A stretch of DNA of 64,000 bases from positions 583,501-647,500 of the forward strand of contig NZ_ATHQ01000001.1 in the NCBI RefSeq assembly GCF_000523275.1, read 5' to 3'. Below, one piece after another: positions 37,111 to 47,340 of the stretch; position 1 is the first letter of the stretch; every line of letters begins with the position of its first letter. The notes under the pieces were generated by a model. The model was not told where the DNA came from. It saw nothing but the letters and a program-made list of their open reading frames with translations, and did no database searches. The stretch is from Lebetimonas sp. JH292 (GTDB taxonomy: Bacteria > Campylobacterota > Campylobacteria > Campylobacterales > Nautiliaceae). Both the position numbers and the translations under genes were made by a program.

Positions 37111-37489
37111 TAATTACCTTAACATACACGCTCCTTTCTCTTGGTCCGTCAAATTCAACCAAAAAGACACTTTGCCATTTTCCAAGCATTATTTTGGCAT
37201 TTTCCACTATTAAAGTAAGATTACTGGTTAATAAAGAAGCCTTTAAATGAGCCCTTGCATTTTTATGAGCGTAATCTTTATATGGAACAATGTTTTTTAA
37301 TGTCATCAATAAATCCCTTCTGAGAGTCGGATCACTTTTTTCAAAAATAATGACACTTGCCGTTGAATGAGGGCAAAAAACACTGACCACACCGTTTTTA
37401 ACCCCGCTTTTAATTATTATTTCTTTGATATCGTCTGTTATGTCTATTATTTGAGATTTATGCTCCGTTTTAAATCTAATCGTTTTCAT
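37103..37489 (-). CDS. YjbQ family protein
   Basis: 128 residues, UPF0047/YjbQ. The signature VSVFCPHSTASVIIFEK and the late GKWQSVFLVEFDGPRERSVY are clear. Members have a weak thiamine-phosphate-synthase activity in E. coli complementation; the real role is uncertain. Lies 0 bases from the RsuA-type gene upstream and overlaps the antiporter downstream. Confidence 0.9.
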   Translation of the reverse strand: MKTIRFKTEHKSQIIDITDDIKEIIIKSGVKNGVVSVFCPHSTASVIIFEKSDPTLRRDLLMTLKNIVPYKDYAHKNARAHLKASLLTSNLTLIVENAKIMLGKWQSVFLVEFDGPRERSVYVKVIND

Positions 37490-38236
37490 TTAACTCCCTT
37501 TTAAAAAATCTTTTAGTATTTTATATTCTTTTTTATCAAAATATCTTGTCTTTCCCTGAGGCAAAGCATTAAGGCTCACCCACCCGTAACTAAGCCTTTT
37601 TAAATCCATCACATCCCTTCCGAAATGAGCGAAAAAGCGTCTAAGTTCTCTGTTTTTCCCCTCTTCTATAGCAACTTTAAGTGTTGAAAATTTAGGTGAA
37701 TTTTTTATAATTTGAACATTTAAAAAAGGTTTTAAAGTAATATTGTTTATGTCGGTATTTTTATGGGCACCTTCAATTCCCACTTCAATACCTTCCCCCA
37801 TGGCTTTTAACATTTCTTCTGTTATAGAGCCTTTGATTCTGAGCCTATAAACTCTCGGTAAATTGGATTTCATCAAAGCTTCGGCAATTTTTGGCGAATC
37901 GGTTAAAATCAAAAGCCCTTCGCTTGCAAAATCAAGTCTTCCGACTGGGATAAAATGTTTAAATTTTCTTGGAAGGGAATCATATATTGTTTTTCTGCCC
38001 TGTGGGTCTTTTTTTGTTACAAGTTCTCCTTTTGGCTTATTATATACAATACAAGTATATTTTGAACTTATTTTTACTGGTTTTGAATTTACAGACACTT
38101 TGTCGCCGTCTTCCACTTCATATGCAGGATTTGTAACAGTCTGTTTATTTACTTTTACCCTTCTCTCAAATATAAGCCTGTCCGCTTCTCTTCTTGAATA
38201 GGTCGTATGATGGCTTATAAATTTATTAAGTCTCAT
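37490..38236 (-). CDS. RsuA/RluB-type rRNA pseudouridine synthase
   Basis: 248 residues. An N-terminal S4 domain (RLNKFISHHTTYSRREADRL) is followed by the catalytic domain with the Asp in VGRLDFASEGLLILT, and ends with EEGKNRELRRFFAHFGRDV. It modifies uridine in ribosomal RNA; whether the target is 16S or 23S cannot be told from sequence. First gene of a three-gene operon. Confidence 0.93.
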   Translation of the reverse strand: MRLNKFISHHTTYSRREADRLIFERRVKVNKQTVTNPAYEVEDGDKVSVNSKPVKISSKYTCIVYNKPKGELVTKKDPQGRKTIYDSLPRKFKHFIPVGRLDFASEGLLILTDSPKIAEALMKSNLPRVYRLRIKGSITEEMLKAMGEGIEVGIEGAHKNTDINNITLKPFLNVQIIKNSPKFSTLKVAIEEGKNRELRRFFAHFGRDVMDLKRLSYGWVSLNALPQGKTRYFDKKEYKILKDFLKGS

Positions 38237-38248
38237 TTATTTCCTTTA

Positions 38249-38346
38249 ATTTTTCACTTTTCATTTTTCACCATAGCTACTTGGAACTTGGCAACTTGGC
38301 CTCTTGTCAATTTGACTACTCACTACTCACAACTCACTACTCACTA
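38249..38346. repeat. Long heptanucleotide repeat block
   Basis: TTTTTCA, CTTTTCA, TTTTTCA, then a CTTGGAA/CTTGGCA-type section, then CTACTCA, CTACTCA, CAACTCA, CTACTCA, CTATCTTA. Fills the whole gap between the pseudouridine synthase start and kdsD and includes the kdsD stop (38344-38346). Two different unit types are joined here. Confidence 0.85.
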
Positions 38347-39288
38347 TCTTATTCCCGCTTCAACCAATTGATGTATATGAATCACACCGACTACGTTTTC
38401 TTTGTCGTCTATTACAGGCAGCAGCTGAATTTTATTGTTTTCCATATATTTAAGCGCATTACTTGCTAAAATATTTTGATTTATAGTTTTAGGATTTTTT
38501 GTAGCAAAATCTATAGCATTTTTATTTAAATCAAAATTTTTGCTCATCATAGCCCGTCTGAGGTCACCGTCGCTTAAAACTGCTTTAGGTTTTTTGTTTT
38601 CTAAAAACAGAATATGTCCTATTTTACCTTCTGTCATTTTAATAATAGCCTCTTTTAAAGAATCATTCTCATCGGCTACAGGAAAATCTTTTTTCATTAA
38701 ATCTTTGACTTTTATAAAAAGTTTTTTTCCTAAACTTCCTCCTGGATGAAAAGATGCAAAATCCTCTTTTGTAAAGTTTCTTTTTTTCATCAGACAAACC
38801 GCCAGGGCATCCCCCACAGCAAGTGTAAGGGTGGTCGAACTTGTAGGCGCCACATTCAAAGGACACGCCTCCTTTTGAACATGTATATTCAAAACCACGT
38901 CTGCATATCTTGCCAGTGTTGAATCAGACCTACCCGTCATTGCAATCAAAGGCACATCAAATCTTTTAATATGGGGAAGGATTTTTATAAGCTCTTCGCT
39001 CTCTCCCGAATAACTTATTGCAAGCACGCTGTCATTTTTCCCTATCATCCCAAGATCCCCGTGAAGGGCCTCAGTCGGATGGATAAAAAAACTCGGAGTT
39101 CCGGTACTTGCAAGTGTTGCCGCTATTTTACCCCCTATAAGACCGGATTTTCCAACACCCGTAACTATTAATTTACCCGGTGTATTATATGCTATTTCAA
39201 CCGCTTTTTCTATGCCGCTGATATCCGCATGTAAAAGCTCGTTTGCCTCTATTTGCAAAACTTCTTTTGCAATTTTTTTAAAGTCCAC
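38344..39288 (-). CDS. kdsD: Arabinose-5-phosphate isomerase (KpsF/GutQ)
   Basis: 314 residues from GTG 39288, which follows AAAGGAAAATA; a longer frame has no such site. It makes arabinose-5-phosphate for KDO synthesis. The SIS domain shows GKLIVTGVGKSGLIGGKIAA, SSTGTPSFFIHPTEALHGDLG and YSGESEELIKILP. Two CBS domains occupy about residues 200-314. The stop lies in the heptamer repeat. Confidence 0.94.
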   Translation of the reverse strand: MDFKKIAKEVLQIEANELLHADISGIEKAVEIAYNTPGKLIVTGVGKSGLIGGKIAATLASTGTPSFFIHPTEALHGDLGMIGKNDSVLAISYSGESEELIKILPHIKRFDVPLIAMTGRSDSTLARYADVVLNIHVQKEACPLNVAPTSSTTLTLAVGDALAVCLMKKRNFTKEDFASFHPGGSLGKKLFIKVKDLMKKDFPVADENDSLKEAIIKMTEGKIGHILFLENKKPKAVLSDGDLRRAMMSKNFDLNKNAIDFATKNPKTINQNILASNALKYMENNKIQLLPVIDDKENVVGVIHIHQLVEAGIR

Positions 39289-39311
39289 TATTTTCCTTTT
39301 TGTTAAAATTA

Positions 39312-39374
39312 TAACAAAATATTTTGTTACTATATTACACATCAAATAATTAAAAGTGTTAATTGATGTAACAA
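39312..39374. promoter_or_regulatory. Palindromic candidate operator between kdsD and acnB
   Basis: A perfect 18-bp palindrome TAACAAAATATTTTGTTA (39312-39329) is followed by ACATCAA (39339-39345) and its inverted partner TTGATGTAACAA (39363-39374). TAACAA/TTGTTA boxes therefore occur three times in 63 bases. The regulator is unknown. Confidence 0.55.
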
Positions 39375-39390
39375 TTTGTAAAAATAATTT

Positions 39391-39396
39391 TATAAT
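39391..39396 (+). promoter_or_regulatory. -10 box of acnB
   Basis: TATAAT in ATTTTATAATTGC, 21 bases before the acnB ATG, which follows AAAAAAGGACAGAT. Confidence 0.55.
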
Positions 39397-39416
39397 TGCA
39401 ATAAAAAAGGACAGAT

Positions 39417-42014
39417 ATGAGCTTTATTGAAGAATATAAAAAACATACTGAAGAAAGAGCTAAACTTGGCATTCCGCCGCTTCCGCTTACAGCTAAACAA
39501 ACAGCTGAGTTGGTTGAACTTCTTAAAATGGTTCCAATCCCGGAAGAAGAATATTTAATGGATCTGTTTTTAAATCATATTAATCCTGGTGTTGATGAAG
39601 CTGCATATGTAAAAGCGGCGTTTTTAAACGATATTATTCAAGGCAAAACTTCATCTCCTGCAATCTCCCCAAAAAGAGCGGTTGAAATTTTAGGGACTAT
39701 GCTTGGGGGATATAACGTAAAACCTTTAATTGACGCACTTTCACACAAAGATGAAGAAATTGCAAAGGAAGCTGCAAATCAGCTTAAAAATATTTTACTT
39801 GTATATGACGCATTTCACGATGTTGAAGAATTAGCAAAAGCCGGAAACAAATATGCTAAAGATGTGCTTGAATCCTGGGCAAATGCCCAGTGGTTTACTT
39901 CTAAAAACCCTCTTCCTGAATCAATTAAAGCAATAGTATTTAAAGTACCAGGTGAGACTAATACTGATGATTTATCTCCTGCCAGCGAAGCATTTACAAG
40001 AAGCGATATTCCGCTTCATGCAACAAGTATGCTAAAAGCAAAAATACCTGATGCCCTAAATAAAATAGCAGAACTTAAAGAAAAAGGGCTTCCTGTTGCT
40101 TTTGTTGGTGATGTAGTTGGGACTGGAAGCTCTAGAAAATCAGCCGCAAACTCACTTATTTGGCATATAGGTGAAGAAATTCCTTTCGTTCCAAATAAAA
40201 AAAGAGGTGGAATTGTTATAGGCAGCGTAATTGCCCCTATTTTCTTTAACACACTTGAAGATTCTGGCGCTCTTCCTATCGAAGGTGCGGATGTCAGCAA
40301 ACTCGAAACAGGAGACGAAATAGAAATCAGACCTTATGAGGGTAAAATTCTAAAAAACGGAGAAGTTATTAGTGAATTTAAACTAAAACCAAATACACTT
40401 CCGGATGAAGTAAGGGCAGGAGGAAGGGTTCCGTTAATTATAGGTAAAAACCTGACTAAAAAAGCAAGAGTTTCTCTTAAAATGGAGCCGGAAAGCGATA
40501 TATTTATAAGACCTGCCCAACCAAAAGGAAAAGAAGGCGTAGGATATACACTTGCCCAAAAAATTATCGGAAAAGCCTGCGGAATGGAAGGTGTTAGACC
40601 TGGCATGTATGTTGAACCGACAGCTACAACTGTTGGTAGCCAGGATACAACAGGTGCAATGACAAGAGATGAAATTAAAGAACTGGCCGCTCTAGGATTT
40701 AATGCGGATTTGGTATTACAGACTTTCTGTCATACAGCGGCTTATCCAAAACCGGCTGATGTCAAGCTTCATCACACACTTCCGGCATTTATTACAAGCA
40801 GGGGGGGTGTGGCGCTTAGACCTGGGGACGGGGTAATCCACTCCTGGTTAAACAGAATGATTTTACCGGACACTCTTGGAACAGGAGGAGACAGCCATAC
40901 AAGATTCCCTATGGGTATCAGCTTCCCGGCAGGCAGCGGGCTTGTAGCGTTTGCAGCCGTTACAGGCTCAATGCCTCTAAATGTACCGGAAAGTGTATTG
41001 GTTAAATTCAAAGGGGAATTACAACCTGGAATCACTTTAAGGGATTTGGTTAATGCTATTCCATATTTTGCAATAAAACAAGGACTTTTAACCGTCGAAA
41101 AGAAAAACAAAAAAAATGTGTTTAACGGAAGAATTTTGGAAATTGAGGGCGATATAATAAGAAACCTAACAATAGAACAGGCTTTTGAATTGGCTGACGC
41201 ATCGGCTGAAAGAAGTGCGGCTGCGTGCACTGTTGATGTAAGCGAAAATCAGGTTGAAGAATATCTAAAATCAAATATCAAAATGCTTGAAGCTATGATT
41301 AAAGCCGGATATGAAGATAAAAGAACGCTTCAAAGAAGAATTGATAAAATGAAAGAATGGCTGAAAAATCCAAAACTTCTAAGAAGAGATGAAAACGCAG
41401 AATATGCGGCAGTTATTGAAATTGATTTAGATAAAATCACCGAACCTATTGTTGCATGTCCGAACGACCCTGATGATGTTGCAACTTTAAGCGAAGTTTT
41501 AGCAGACCCTAATAGACCTCATAAAATTGATGAAGTATTCATTGGAAGCTGTATGACAAATATCGGTCATTACAGAGCAGCTGCCGAGATACTAAAAGGT
41601 GAAGGGCAGGTTCCTACAAGATTATGGATTGCACCTCCTACTAAAATGGACAAAGAAAAACTTACAGAAGAAGGATATTATGCCGTGTTCGGCCAGGCGG
41701 GGGCTAGAATAGAAATTCCTGGATGCAGCCTATGTATGGGTAATCAGGCAAGGGTTAGAGATTATGCAAACGTATTCTCAACTTCAACAAGAAACTTTGA
41801 TAACAGAATGGGTAAAGGTGCAAAAGTTTACTTAGGAAGTGCAGAACTTGCAGCTGTAACAGCACTTCTTGGCAGAATCCCGACACCAGAAGAATATAAA
41901 GAAATTTATGAAAGAAAACTTGCAGGAAAAGAAGATAAAGTTTATAACTACCTATACTTCCACAAAATGCCAGAAGAAGATGTTAAGCATATGCTTAATC
42001 TAATCATTCTTTAA
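39417..42014 (+). CDS. acnB: Aconitate hydratase B
   Basis: 865 residues, the AcnB type with N-terminal HEAT-like domain (about residues 1-160) before the swivelling domain. Blocks seen are [58 protein letters not shown], and the Fe-S ligand Cys in FIGSCMTN and [13 protein letters not shown]. It works in the TCA cycle, in either the oxidative or reductive direction. It overlaps the convergent psiE end by 15 bases. Confidence 0.96.
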   Translation: MSFIEEYKKHTEERAKLGIPPLPLTAKQTAELVELLKMVPIPEEEYLMDLFLNHINPGVDEAAYVKAAFLNDIIQGKTSSPAISPKRAVEILGTMLGGYNVKPLIDALSHKDEEIAKEAANQLKNILLVYDAFHDVEELAKAGNKYAKDVLESWANAQWFTSKNPLPESIKAIVFKVPGETNTDDLSPASEAFTRSDIPLHATSMLKAKIPDALNKIAELKEKGLPVAFVGDVVGTGSSRKSAANSLIWHIGEEIPFVPNKKRGGIVIGSVIAPIFFNTLEDSGALPIEGADVSKLETGDEIEIRPYEGKILKNGEVISEFKLKPNTLPDEVRAGGRVPLIIGKNLTKKARVSLKMEPESDIFIRPAQPKGKEGVGYTLAQKIIGKACGMEGVRPGMYVEPTATTVGSQDTTGAMTRDEIKELAALGFNADLVLQTFCHTAAYPKPADVKLHHTLPAFITSRGGVALRPGDGVIHSWLNRMILPDTLGTGGDSHTRFPMGISFPAGSGLVAFAAVTGSMPLNVPESVLVKFKGELQPGITLRDLVNAIPYFAIKQGLLTVEKKNKKNVFNGRILEIEGDIIRNLTIEQAFELADASAERSAAACTVDVSENQVEEYLKSNIKMLEAMIKAGYEDKRTLQRRIDKMKEWLKNPKLLRRDENAEYAAVIEIDLDKITEPIVACPNDPDDVATLSEVLADPNRPHKIDEVFIGSCMTNIGHYRAAAEILKGEGQVPTRLWIAPPTKMDKEKLTEEGYYAVFGQAGARIEIPGCSLCMGNQARVRDYANVFSTSTRNFDNRMGKGAKVYLGSAELAAVTALLGRIPTPEEYKEIYERKLAGKEDKVYNYLYFHKMPEEDVKHMLNLIIL

Positions 42015-42344
42015 TTCCTCTTTTTCCGCTTTATAAGTTATTTTTATTGACAAATATCTAAAAAAGAAAAATATCCCTATTAAAGCCACAAGTGAAAAAA
42101 TAGTCTTTTCATTTTTATGTCCTACAACAAGAATAAAAACCTCTCTTATAAAAAATATAATTCCGGCATCAATCATATACCTCAGTTTTATCCTCTGTCT
42201 TTTGAAAAAGACAAAAAGCATCTGAACCACTTCAATAATTACAATATATTCCAAAATCAGACTTACCAAATGATAAAAATCATAATGAAAAATCAAAATA
42301 AATAAAAACAGTAATGAAGCGATTATAATTTCAATATTCAGCAC
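42000..42344 (-). CDS. PsiE-like phosphate-starvation membrane protein
   Basis: 114 residues with four membrane helices. Matches the PsiE family, with [20 protein letters not shown] and [20 protein letters not shown]. The start is GTG behind AAAAAGGGGGAT. Function unknown. Confidence 0.75.
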   Translation of the reverse strand: MLNIEIIIASLLFLFILIFHYDFYHLVSLILEYIVIIEVVQMLFVFFKRQRIKLRYMIDAGIIFFIREVFILVVGHKNEKTIFSLVALIGIFFFFRYLSIKITYKAEKEELKND

Positions 42345-42380
42345 AATCCCCCTTTTTTGTGGAATTATGCTAAAACAAAA

Positions 42381-43097
42381 TTACATTTGAATAACAAAAT
42401 ATTGAACAAAGCCTATAATAGCGCCGAGAACGGCTCCTGCAAAATTAATAAACCCAAAATGCTTTTTCATTAAAACAAACAGCATATCTTCTAATTTTTT
42501 TTCATCAAATGAATTTATTTTATCTTCCACAATTTTTTCAATATTAGCTTTTATTAAAATTTTGGGCAGTTCACATTCCATAAAAACATATATTTCGTTT
42601 AAAAGCTTGTTTTTTACCTTTTCTTTATTTACAAATTTATTAAGTTTTATTCCGAGATTGACCTCACTCAATAATCTTTCAATGGTAGATGCATCTATAA
42701 AAGAGCCGAGCATCGGAAATTTTGATTTTATCAAATTATCTATCCATGTTCCAAGATTTTTGGCAAGTTCGTCTTTTGGGGTAAGCTCCGTTATATCCTG
42801 TGAGAGAAATTTTTCTATTTCTCCTTCCAAAAAAATTTCAATCTCTTTTTTTACCCCTTTATTTGTTACAATTTTTTTTATTTCCTCTTCGCTTAATATG
42901 TAATTTTTTACAACAGCGCCAACCTTTTTTGCCAGTGTGTTTTTTTCTCTTGGAATAACCCCCTGGGGGAAAATAAGGATATTTTTTAGTTTAACTGGTT
43001 TATAAGGTCTAAAAAGAAGTTTTATTGCAACATAATTAGTCACATATCCGATGGCTGCACCGACTCCCACACTTATGGTTAAAATTTCAATATTCAT
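42381..43097 (-). CDS. DUF445 family membrane protein
   Basis: 238 residues. Membrane helices at both ends (about residues 5-25 and 215-236) flank a soluble domain of helices. The family-typical start GYVTNYVAIKLLFRPYKPVK and QGVIPREKNTLAKKVG are present. Function unknown. The start overlaps the ArsC-like stop by 4 bases. Confidence 0.87.
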   Translation of the reverse strand: MNIEILTISVGVGAAIGYVTNYVAIKLLFRPYKPVKLKNILIFPQGVIPREKNTLAKKVGAVVKNYILSEEEIKKIVTNKGVKKEIEIFLEGEIEKFLSQDITELTPKDELAKNLGTWIDNLIKSKFPMLGSFIDASTIERLLSEVNLGIKLNKFVNKEKVKNKLLNEIYVFMECELPKILIKANIEKIVEDKINSFDEKKLEDMLFVLMKKHFGFINFAGAVLGAIIGFVQYFVIQM

Positions 43098-43435
43098 TCA
43101 AAAATTTCCTTATATTTTTCTTCATCAAATCCTACAACAACTTCACCGTTACCCAATTCAATTACCGGCCTTTTAATAAGCAGATTTTCTTTACATAACC
43201 ACTCTAACATCGCTTCATCGTCAAGGTTTAATTCTTTTAATTTAAGCTGTCTGTATTTTGTACCCCTTTTATTAAAAAGAGTATTAATATCAACTTTTTT
43301 AAGCCATTCCTTTACTTTATCACATCCAACAGGTTCTTTTTTAAAATCATGAAACTCATATCCAATATTCCTGTCATTAAAAAATTTTAAAGCCTTTTTA
43401 ACACTTCCACATGTTTTTATTCCATATACTTTCAT
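43094..43435 (-). CDS. ArsC/Spx-family thioredoxin-fold protein
   Basis: 113 residues. The N-terminal KVYGIKTCGSVKKALKFFND has a single redox Cys (C9), and YEFHDFKKEP plus NKRGTKYRQL are the family's following blocks. Closest in appearance to the YffB/Spx group. Substrate unknown. Overlaps both neighbours by 4 bases. Confidence 0.85.
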   Translation of the reverse strand: MKVYGIKTCGSVKKALKFFNDRNIGYEFHDFKKEPVGCDKVKEWLKKVDINTLFNKRGTKYRQLKLKELNLDDEAMLEWLCKENLLIKRPVIELGNGEVVVGFDEEKYKEIFE

Positions 43436-43785
43436 TCTTCCCCTTTAATTGGTTTAATATTAAGTACTTCTGTTATATAAAAAAAACCCCCTCTGAGCCC
43501 TACAGCATCAAGACCCGTGTTTTTTGCAATTTCAACCGCCTTTTTTAAATCAGTTAATATTCCTCTGTCGTCCATAATCGCATATTTTTTACTTTTATCA
43601 AGCATCATAAGTTTACTTGCAAAATATTCATCAAAAGGTATATTTTTTGAATTGGGCAGTTTCCCATAAAATTCGACATCTTCCGGACCTCTTATATCGA
43701 TAATTATTCTTGTATTTACGTCGTTATAATCCGGAAAAGGGTCTTTTGCAAGTTTGATATTGCTTTTTTTCTTCTTAAAAAACAT
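43432..43785 (-). CDS. Rhodanese-like domain protein lacking the catalytic Cys
   Basis: 117 residues. The rhodanese fold is suggested by IIIDIRGPEDVEFYGKLPNS, KNIPFDEYFA and VGLRGGFFYITEVL. The active-site loop that normally begins with Cys reads AIMDDRGILTD, and the protein contains no Cys at all, so it cannot act as a sulfurtransferase. Probably a regulatory or binding domain. First gene of the three-gene operon with the ArsC-like and DUF445 genes, behind AAAGGAGAGCAT. Confidence 0.75.
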   Translation of the reverse strand: MFFKKKKSNIKLAKDPFPDYNDVNTRIIIDIRGPEDVEFYGKLPNSKNIPFDEYFASKLMMLDKSKKYAIMDDRGILTDLKKAVEIAKNTGLDAVGLRGGFFYITEVLNIKPIKGEE

Positions 43786-43818
43786 ATGCTCTCCTTTGTT
43801 ATAATTTTATCAAAAATA

Positions 43819-43825
43819 CCGATAT
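43819..43825 (+). promoter_or_regulatory. Possible sigma-28 -10 site before maf
   Basis: CCGATAT, 30 bases before the maf ATG, resembling the core of the flagellin -10 site at 49044. No convincing -35 is seen. Confidence 0.35.
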
Positions 43826-43854
43826 AAGCTTAAATATATCAAAAAAGGAAAAAA

Positions 43855-45765
43855 ATGTCTCCAATCTTTGAAAAAAACATAAAAGCTTTATTTAATCAAA
43901 ATCCAAATTTAGCAACAGAACTTTTTGGATTTAAAAATACCAAATTTGAAATATTCCAACAAGGGGATGACCCGGCAAACATAAACTTAATAGATAAAGA
44001 AAAAAAACTTCCGCTTTATGAAACCAAACCATTAGATGAAATTGAATCACAAAAAAAAATATTTGATCAAAAATATTTAAGATATCCTGTTTTATTTTTT
44101 TATGGGACAGGAAACGGTATTTTAATAAAATTACTGCTTGACAACCCCATAAGAAAAAAAATAGTAGTTATTGAACCGGACACTCAAATTTTATTTATTG
44201 TTTTAAATTTAATAGATTTTTCAAAAGAGATTGAAGAAAACAGATTAATCCTTTATAAATCAGCCCAGTTCAATTATCCGGAAGCAATAAAAATAATGAC
44301 CCATCCGGATATTATTCTTTTTGTCAAAACATATGAATTACAAATTAACACAAAATATTATGAAAAATTATATAAAAAAGACATTATTGATATAAATCAG
44401 TTATTTACAAGGGCAATAAAACAAGCCGTTATTAATTTTGGTAATGACACAATAGATACATTGATAGGAATAGAGCATTCTATAAAAAATATGCCTGAAA
44501 TGCTCAAAAACCCGCCGATTCAGTCGATTAAAGGAAAAAAAAATTCGGATATCGCAATTATTGTCTCAACCGGACCTTCTCTTACAAAACAGCTGCCCCT
44601 GCTTAAAGAAATACAAAATTATGTGAGTATTATCAGCGTGGACGCTTCTATGCCCATACTTGAAAAATGGGGCATTATTCCGGATTTTGTAACAAGTCTG
44701 GAAAGGGTAAAGGAAACAGCTAAATTTTTTGACAATACATCAAAAGAATTTCAGGAAAAATTTATCACAATCCATGCATCGCTTCAACATGAAAATGTTT
44801 TAAAAAATTCATACGGGCCAAAAATTCTTTCTATGAGAGGTTTTCAATATAACAGATTCCTAAATCTTAAAAAATACGGATATTTAGGTGTTGGAATGAG
44901 TGCTGCTAATATGGCTTATGAACTTGCTTATATGCTTGGATTTAAAAAAATTGTTTTAATTGGACAGGATTTGGCTTACAGTGAAGATGGAACAAGTCAT
45001 GCAAAAGGACATGTATACGGGGAAAAAGAGATAGAATACAAAGAAACCGATGAATATGTCACGAAATACGGGGGAAACGGGGTAATCAGAACGTCAAAAA
45101 CATGGCTTATGTTTAAAAACTTTTTTGAAAAAGATATATATGAAACAAACCTTGAAGGAATTTTAACTATTAATGCAACTGAAGGAGGGGCAAGAATAGA
45201 AGGCAGTATAGAAATGCCTTTTAGCGAAGTTATTAAAAAATATGTCAAAAAAATTCCAAAATCAAAAATAAAACTTAGAAAACCGAGAATTGACGGTTAT
45301 ATTAAAAATCTACAAAAAGCATACAATAAAACATTGAAGATGATTAAAATAGGAGAAAAAACAAAATCAGACATTGAAAAAGTGTTTATTGAAGTAGCTA
45401 AATGTTTTGACGAACTGGTGGAATTAAACAAAAACAATCATCTTGAAAAGATAGATTTTAAAAAATTAAACAGACTCTCTGATAAAATTGATAAAATAAA
45501 AGAAAAAATCGAATCAAAAACTTTTATGCAGTGCTATGGGGAAACTATGGTTCCATATCTGATAAACAAGGAAACAGACCTTGCTAAAATTCAGGTTCAA
45601 AATCCAAAAACCGACATTGAAAAAAAAGCAAAATTAATAGACTGGATAATGAATCACAGAGAATGGCTTTTTAATTTAGCAGGAAGCATAAACGCACAAA
45701 TAGTTGTTGTAAAAAGAGCCCTTCCTTTTGTAGAAAAAGAATTAAAAAAAGAAAAATCTTATTGA
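43855..45765 (+). CDS. Motility accessory factor (Maf), putative flagellin glycosyltransferase
   Basis: 636 residues, DUF115/Maf family. Maf proteins transfer pseudaminic or legionaminic acid to flagellin serine/threonine before export. Characteristic blocks are FFYGTGNGILIKLLL, AIIVSTGPSLTKQLPLL, SVDASMPILEKWGIIPDFVT, and GFKKIVLIGQDLAYSEDGTS. It lies convergent to the flagellins and near the pse operon. Preceded by AAAAAAGGAAAA. Confidence 0.92.
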   Translation: MSPIFEKNIKALFNQNPNLATELFGFKNTKFEIFQQGDDPANINLIDKEKKLPLYETKPLDEIESQKKIFDQKYLRYPVLFFYGTGNGILIKLLLDNPIRKKIVVIEPDTQILFIVLNLIDFSKEIEENRLILYKSAQFNYPEAIKIMTHPDIILFVKTYELQINTKYYEKLYKKDIIDINQLFTRAIKQAVINFGNDTIDTLIGIEHSIKNMPEMLKNPPIQSIKGKKNSDIAIIVSTGPSLTKQLPLLKEIQNYVSIISVDASMPILEKWGIIPDFVTSLERVKETAKFFDNTSKEFQEKFITIHASLQHENVLKNSYGPKILSMRGFQYNRFLNLKKYGYLGVGMSAANMAYELAYMLGFKKIVLIGQDLAYSEDGTSHAKGHVYGEKEIEYKETDEYVTKYGGNGVIRTSKTWLMFKNFFEKDIYETNLEGILTINATEGGARIEGSIEMPFSEVIKKYVKKIPKSKIKLRKPRIDGYIKNLQKAYNKTLKMIKIGEKTKSDIEKVFIEVAKCFDELVELNKNNHLEKIDFKKLNRLSDKIDKIKEKIESKTFMQCYGETMVPYLINKETDLAKIQVQNPKTDIEKKAKLIDWIMNHREWLFNLAGSINAQIVVVKRALPFVEKELKKEKSY

Positions 45766-45772
45766 TTTTTCT
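45750..45772. terminator. Bidirectional terminator between maf and flagellin
   Basis: AGAAAAATC, loop TTATT, GATTTTTCT: a perfect 9-bp stem with A and T runs on its flanks, overlapping the maf stop. It may serve both convergent genes. Confidence 0.65.
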
Positions 45773-45774
45773 AA

Positions 45775-47292
45775 TTATTGTAACAATTTCAATACATTCT
45801 GCTGTACTGCGTTAGCCTGAGACAAGGCAAAACTTCCTGATTGTGCTAAAAGATTATGTTTTTGGAAATTAGCTGTTTCAGCTGCAAAATCTACATCTCT
45901 GATTTGAGATTCAGCCGCTTTTACATTTACCTGTGTTACGGAAATATTGTTTATTGTACTAACCAACTGATTTTGTACAGAACCTATATCTGCTCTTACT
46001 TTATCAAGAAGTTTTTGTGCACTCTCGGCAATATCCATAACAGCCATAGCACCTTTTAGTGTTGTAACTCCTGCGCCTATTCCGCTTGCATTATCCGCTC
46101 CTACCACAGAATTTGCATTTGCTCCAATGGCACTTGCCTGATCTGCACTGAAAGAGCCTTTAATAGTTCTTAAATTAATAGTGGCCTCGGCCATGTTACT
46201 GGTAATACCTATTTTTGAAATACCTGTTCCGGTAATTTTAATATCTCTTGCATCTAATCTTGTTAATGTAAGCCTTCCGACAATTGTATCTGATGCCGAT
46301 GCATTTGCAAAACTTCCCCCTCCAAGTATTGAAGAGCCTGATGTAGTAGAAACCTGAATTGCCCTACCGTCCAAACTTCTTAGATTAAGTCTGCCTTCAT
46401 GATCTATATAAGCTTCCACACCGGTTTCATCTTTTACCGCATTAATTGCATTAACCAATGTTCCGTCACTGTCTGCTTTTTGAACAGTAAGATCACCTAT
46501 TTCAACCCCGTTTATTTTTAATCCGTGAACGGTGCCTGCTTGTATTTCACTTGAACCTGTTCCATGTACCTGCCATGATGCCCTGACTCCTGTTAAATCA
46601 GAGTTTTTATTTATAACTTCCGCAAGTACTCCTATTCCTGTTCCTGCACTTGTTGATACTTTTACTGTTTCTAATTGTATATCTCTTCTTCCGTCTGCTG
46701 ATTTAAATGTTAATTTATAGCTATTAAGTGAATTGGAAGCAGTAGAAACAGCAACATCCGCAGTTGTTTCAAATCTTGTGTTTCCTATTTTGTCTGAAGA
46801 TGTGGCACCTATACTCGCCTGAACTGTTTCATTTGAATAAGCACCTATTTGGAATTTTTGATTGGTAAAACTACCGCTTAAGAGTTTTTTACCGTTATAA
46901 GATGTTGTAGCTGCGATATTATCAAGCTCTTCCATTAATCTTGTAATATCTTCCTGAAGCGCTTTTCTTGTATCTGTTGTCTGTCCGTCCTGTGCGGCCT
47001 GAGTGGCTTTTACTTTAATTGTATCAAGAATTTTTACCTGTTCGTCCATTGCTTTGTCGGCAATTTGCATAACGCCGACGGCATCATTGGCATTTCTAAT
47101 AGCCTGACCTAAACTGTCAGCCTGATCTCTCAAAGAATCTGCAATCTGAAGACCTGATGCGTCATCCGCAGCTTTGTTTATTCTAAGTCCAGTTGAAAGT
47201 TTTTCCAAAGAATCGCTAAGTTCCCTGTTGTTGGCCACAGCTGCCGCATGTGCATTTAATGCAGCAATGTTTGTATTTATTCTAAAGCCCAT
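45775..47292 (-). CDS. flaB: Flagellin, downstream copy
   Basis: 505 residues. The N-terminal D0/D1 ([20 protein letters not shown] to about residue 170) and C-terminal D1/D0 ([20 protein letters not shown], then [20 protein letters not shown]) are typical. The middle region, rich in Ser/Thr, contains likely glycosylation sites. Upstream is a GG-N10-GC sigma-54 site. By this and by order it corresponds to Campylobacter flaB. RBS AAGGAGAAGCAT. Confidence 0.95.
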   Translation of the reverse strand: MGFRINTNIAALNAHAAAVANNRELSDSLEKLSTGLRINKAADDASGLQIADSLRDQADSLGQAIRNANDAVGVMQIADKAMDEQVKILDTIKVKATQAAQDGQTTDTRKALQEDITRLMEELDNIAATTSYNGKKLLSGSFTNQKFQIGAYSNETVQASIGATSSDKIGNTRFETTADVAVSTASNSLNSYKLTFKSADGRRDIQLETVKVSTSAGTGIGVLAEVINKNSDLTGVRASWQVHGTGSSEIQAGTVHGLKINGVEIGDLTVQKADSDGTLVNAINAVKDETGVEAYIDHEGRLNLRSLDGRAIQVSTTSGSSILGGGSFANASASDTIVGRLTLTRLDARDIKITGTGISKIGITSNMAEATINLRTIKGSFSADQASAIGANANSVVGADNASGIGAGVTTLKGAMAVMDIAESAQKLLDKVRADIGSVQNQLVSTINNISVTQVNVKAAESQIRDVDFAAETANFQKHNLLAQSGSFALSQANAVQQNVLKLLQ

Positions 47293-47321
47293 ATGCTTCT
47301 CCTTAATATTTTAAAAAAAAG

Positions 47322-47338
47322 AAGCAAAAGCTATTCCG
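47322..47338 (-). promoter_or_regulatory. Sigma-54 promoter of the downstream flagellin
   Basis: Minus strand TCGGAATAGCTTTTGCTTC: GG, exactly ten bases, GC, matching the Campylobacterota GGAA-N-TTGCTT consensus. About 30 bases before the start codon. Confidence 0.75.
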
Positions 47339-47340
47339 AA

